Source: an uncultured Flavobacteriaceae bacterium (GTDB lineage Bacteria; Bacteroidota; Bacteroidia; Flavobacteriales; Flavobacteriaceae). From it: 64,000 nt of DNA. Below, piece by piece: positions 61,395 through 64,000 of this stretch (the first letter of the stretch is position 1; every line of letters begins with the position of its first letter). The DNA lies in NCBI GenBank assembly GCA_947493175.1, contig CANLQD010000007.1:124001-188000 (forward strand). The letters are read 5' to 3'. Below the pieces are notes generated by a model. The model did not search any database and was not told the origin of the DNA. It saw nothing but the letters and a program-made list of their open reading frames with translations. The position numbers and the translations under genes are program-made.

Positions 61395-62519
61395 ATGACC
61401 CTGACTCCCGCTAACACGATGCTCCTTTTTGGAATACTCCAAAGCGTCGTCATGATTGTTTTAATAGTTGCTACAAGAAACTGGAAACAGGTTCAGAATC
61501 GTATATTAATAGCTATTTTAGCGGTATTGGGCATATCTATTCTACCTTCGTTCATCGGCAACTCGAGGTTAGTGCTAGAAAATGATATGCTTCAATTCTT
61601 ACCGATACATGTATCGATGTTCCTTTTCCCCCTTCTATTCTTGTACTTCAAATCTATCTTTGTATCAAATTTCGGACTGGACAGGAAGAACCTTGTACAT
61701 TTGGTAGTGCCCGCTCTATTCTGGATGTACTATGTTTTCGTATGGTTAAAAACGATCGATGTTGCAGCTCCGGAAAAGGGAAGCACTGCCAGATCTTTAT
61801 ATTATTTTCAGGTTGGATACCTGCATGATACCATACTACTGTTAATGGTAGGTTTTTATACTTTGGCGGCCAACAACGTAGTACGTAAAGCCAAACGAAA
61901 AAAGCTTTCTAGAGATCAAAGAAAATATTCCAATTGGCTTCGTATTCTGTTGCTTTTCTTGATTACTGGCTTTGCTCTTGAACTTTCATCCACAATTCTG
62001 GGTCAATTATACGGGTATTGGCGCGGAAGCCCTGTCGACCAATGGCTAGGCATTTCTTTTGCATTATTAGTCAAGATATACTATGCGCTGATCCTTTATA
62101 TAATTTCTATTATCGGTTATGCGTCTTACTCGAATTTTACAGTAAGCAAACTCACGGGCATGACCGACGCTATCAAAAACCACCTTCCTAGGATCATTGC
62201 CGTGATGGAAACGGAAAAGCTGTTTTTAAACCCAGACCTTTCCCTAAGCAAATTAGCACAAGAAGTCAACACCACCTCAGGCATTGTATCGGTCGTGTTG
62301 AACAATGGTCTTGACACCTCCTTCAATGATTTTGTCAATAAATACAGAATAGAAGAAGTGAAGAAAAGGCTAAGAACCAAAGATAAAGATCAGTTTACCT
62401 TATTGGCGTTGGCCGAAGATTCCGGTTTCAGATCTAAAACCACCTTTTATCGCGCTTTTCAAAAATTTACCTCAAAGACCCCTAAAGCTTACTTGGACAG
62501 TCTACACAAGGCCGAATAA
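61395..62519 (+). CDS. AraC-family regulator with membrane-embedded N-terminal domain (third)
   Basis: 374 residues. The first about 250 residues contain seven or so hydrophobic segments (MLLFGILQSVVMIVLIVAT; FLPIHVSMFLFPLLFLYF; LVVPALFWMYYVFVWL; ILLLFLITGFALEL; YYALILYIISIIGYASY). The C-terminal about 110 residues are an AraC HTH (LSKLAQEVNTTSGIVSVVL, LAEDSGFRSKTTFYRAF, FTSKTPKAYL). It lies downstream of and in the same direction as the enolase-family gene. It may govern that gene by position, which is untested. Confidence 0.87.
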   Translation: MTLTPANTMLLFGILQSVVMIVLIVATRNWKQVQNRILIAILAVLGISILPSFIGNSRLVLENDMLQFLPIHVSMFLFPLLFLYFKSIFVSNFGLDRKNLVHLVVPALFWMYYVFVWLKTIDVAAPEKGSTARSLYYFQVGYLHDTILLLMVGFYTLAANNVVRKAKRKKLSRDQRKYSNWLRILLLFLITGFALELSSTILGQLYGYWRGSPVDQWLGISFALLVKIYYALILYIISIIGYASYSNFTVSKLTGMTDAIKNHLPRIIAVMETEKLFLNPDLSLSKLAQEVNTTSGIVSVVLNNGLDTSFNDFVNKYRIEEVKKRLRTKDKDQFTLLALAEDSGFRSKTTFYRAFQKFTSKTPKAYLDSLHKAE

Positions 62520-62612
62520 GTTCCATATTATATTTTGGGCTTTATTTTCAGGAATTTCTCCTCGATTACATTTCGTATTGGTTGTTATTTGAATAATCAA
62601 AAACAATTAGAT

Positions 62613-63809
62613 ATGAATTTTTTAAAGTGCGCTTTGGCTATTCTCCTCATTTTTCGATCCAGCCTATCCATTAGTCAGGACAATACTGAAATTATAGAAA
62701 TACCCGATTTTTATCTAGAACAGGCTATCCGAAATTACATTGACAAACCAACCGGCGAATTTCACATCGCTCATTTAGCATCTTTAACAAGCCTGTCATT
62801 GGTAGGCAAAGGAATTACAAACCTAAAAGGATTGGAATATGCCAAAAACCTCAAAAGTTTAAGGCTTGACAACAACCAGATAAGCGATTTAACCCCGCTA
62901 TCGGATTTAAGCAAACTAACCCATTTAAGCCTTAATGGTAATCGTATTGTTGACCTAAATCCAATAAGATCATTAAAAAAATTGAAATCACTTTCCATCG
63001 ACAGAAATCAAATAACCGATATTTCTTCCTTAAACGACCTTAAAAAACTAAAGGCCATTACAGCAAATTTTAATTCAATCAGTGATATCTCCGTGGCAAG
63101 TCATTGGAAACATCTTACTCATTTCAACATGGCTTTTAACAAATTGACCGATATAAGCCCGTTAAAAAATTTGATACATCTATACGGTATTTGGGTTCCT
63201 GATAATCAAGTACAAAGCATCGAGGAATTAGAAAAGTTAACCGACTTGGAGGTGCTTATTTTAGAAAAGAATCCGATATCAAATATCGAAGTACTAAAAA
63301 ACTTGCCTAAACTGGTGCAACTGAACTTAATGGATACCAAGGTTACCGATTTCAGTCCTATTTCCCGGCTACCCCATATTGGTGTTCTCGTATTGAGAGG
63401 AAATACGATTAAAAATATCGACTTTCTTAAAGAGTTGACCACGATTGAGTGGCTAGATTTGAGGGATAACCAAATAGCGGATATCTCCATGCTTGGAAAT
63501 CTTACCCAACTAAAGAAGCTGTTTCTTTCCGGCAACAAAATTACTTCGATCGTACCTTTGGCAAAACAACAAAAGTTGAGATGGTTGTTGCTAGGCGATA
63601 ATGAAATTGACAATCTTTGGCCATTGTACAACTTAGAAAATCTGACCGATATGATGGTTGATGGCAACCCCATTCATTCTTCGACCGACTTATCAAATAT
63701 AAACGGCAAAGTCATACAAAAAATTCAATCGGATGGTAAAAATAGGGTCATGGAGTTCGTAGAAGTTAATTCCATCTATCAAACGGAGCCTAGCAGAAAA
63801 TTGAAATAA
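62613..63809 (+). CDS. Secreted leucine-rich-repeat (internalin-like) protein
   Basis: 398 residues from the ATG at 62613, which gives a signal peptide (LKCALAILLIFRSSLSISQD); the frame is open upstream from a TTG at 62535. After a short cap (FYLEQAIRNYI), about thirteen 22-residue repeats follow the internalin pattern LxxLxLxxNxIxDIxPLxxLxx (for example KSLRLDNNQISDLTPLSDLS). It has no LPXTG or T9SS sorting signal. A likely surface or periplasmic binding protein of unknown ligand. AT-rich relative to the window average. Confidence 0.85.
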   Translation: MNFLKCALAILLIFRSSLSISQDNTEIIEIPDFYLEQAIRNYIDKPTGEFHIAHLASLTSLSLVGKGITNLKGLEYAKNLKSLRLDNNQISDLTPLSDLSKLTHLSLNGNRIVDLNPIRSLKKLKSLSIDRNQITDISSLNDLKKLKAITANFNSISDISVASHWKHLTHFNMAFNKLTDISPLKNLIHLYGIWVPDNQVQSIEELEKLTDLEVLILEKNPISNIEVLKNLPKLVQLNLMDTKVTDFSPISRLPHIGVLVLRGNTIKNIDFLKELTTIEWLDLRDNQIADISMLGNLTQLKKLFLSGNKITSIVPLAKQQKLRWLLLGDNEIDNLWPLYNLENLTDMMVDGNPIHSSTDLSNINGKVIQKIQSDGKNRVMEFVEVNSIYQTEPSRKLK

Positions 63810-63823
63810 ATACTATAAATCGA

Positions 63824-63841
63824 TACCTAGAAGCTTAGGTA
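63824..63841 (+). terminator. Possible hairpin after the LRR gene
   Basis: TACCTA (63824-63829) and TAGGTA (63836-63841) form a 6-bp stem with a 6-nt loop, 15 bp after the stop. No T-run follows, so it is only a weak terminator candidate. Nothing further is recognisable to the end of the window. Confidence 0.28.
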
Positions 63842-64000
63842 AGAAACCAATTTTATAAGAGAATTAGAATTTTGGTTTTACCAAGTTAAAAACACCTGGG
63901 GTTTTCCGACGAACCACTTATCTACACAGCGACTGTAAATTTTAGCTTCTTACAGATACCAAACTGAATCACAAAGATCACACAGTCTTTTTGTTCAACT

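Noticed and set aside
1..64000. tRNA, rRNA, integrase, transposase or CRISPR-Cas genes
   Set aside because: I looked for characteristic motifs and found none that I can support.

Overview
The window looks like a chromosomal segment of a marine, polysaccharide-degrading member of the Flavobacteriaceae (Zobellia/Maribacter/Arenibacter-like). I infer this from the SusC/SusD pair, a protein with a type IX secretion (T9SS) C-terminal sorting domain, exported sulfatases with formylglycine motifs, many lipoprotein signals, AraC regulators with membrane-embedded N-termini, weak Shine-Dalgarno signals and REP-like intergenic palindromes. By eye GC is in the low-to-mid forties. I see no rRNA, tRNA, CRISPR array, prophage or intact insertion sequence.

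Layout. 482-5143: a very large secreted beta-propeller/adhesin-like T9SS substrate. 5903-12583: a small glycan cluster without SusCD: membrane AraC regulator, S1 sulfatase, GH92 alpha-mannosidase and GH5 hydrolase. 12595-17655: an uptake/hydrolysis cassette of NCS1 permease, 61-residue membrane protein, divergent ADP-ribosylglycohydrolase-fold protein and membrane AraC regulator. 17969-24289: MarR-regulated RND tripartite efflux operon, followed by ten perfect copies of a 7-bp repeat, a CPXCG zinc protein, an MFS exporter and a thioesterase.

26854-46093 is the centrepiece, a same-strand polysaccharide utilisation locus (PUL). It comprises a Reg_prop/Y_Y_Y/LuxR transmembrane regulator, SusC, SusD, a double-LamG surface lipoprotein, two tandem PF10091/GH144-type glucanases, GH43-F5/8C-FN3, GH3, an alpha/beta-hydrolase esterase and a second S1 sulfatase. 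Two diverged copies of a roughly 215-bp intergenic element sit directly before the GH3 and esterase genes. The tandem GH144-type genes plus GH3 point to a beta-1,2-glucan-like backbone. The GH43, esterase and sulfatase suggest that it is decorated. The substrate is inference.

46193-54596 holds a receptor-L-like lipoprotein, a DJ-1/AraC regulator divergent from a VOC/GyrI/VOC/SRPBCC operon with a clear direct-repeat operator, small membrane and zinc-ribbon genes, and an AraC-DoxX-membrane protein operon. 55327-59570 is a response regulator/histidine kinase/Usp/outer-membrane barrel group. 59932-63809 carries an exported mandelate-racemase-type enolase-superfamily enzyme, a third membrane AraC regulator and a leucine-rich-repeat protein.

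Taken together, surface binding and hydrolysis (SusCD, LamG, GH, esterase, sulfatase) would feed sugars inward under transmembrane sensor-regulators, while efflux and small-molecule-response operons fill the space between the catabolic cassettes.
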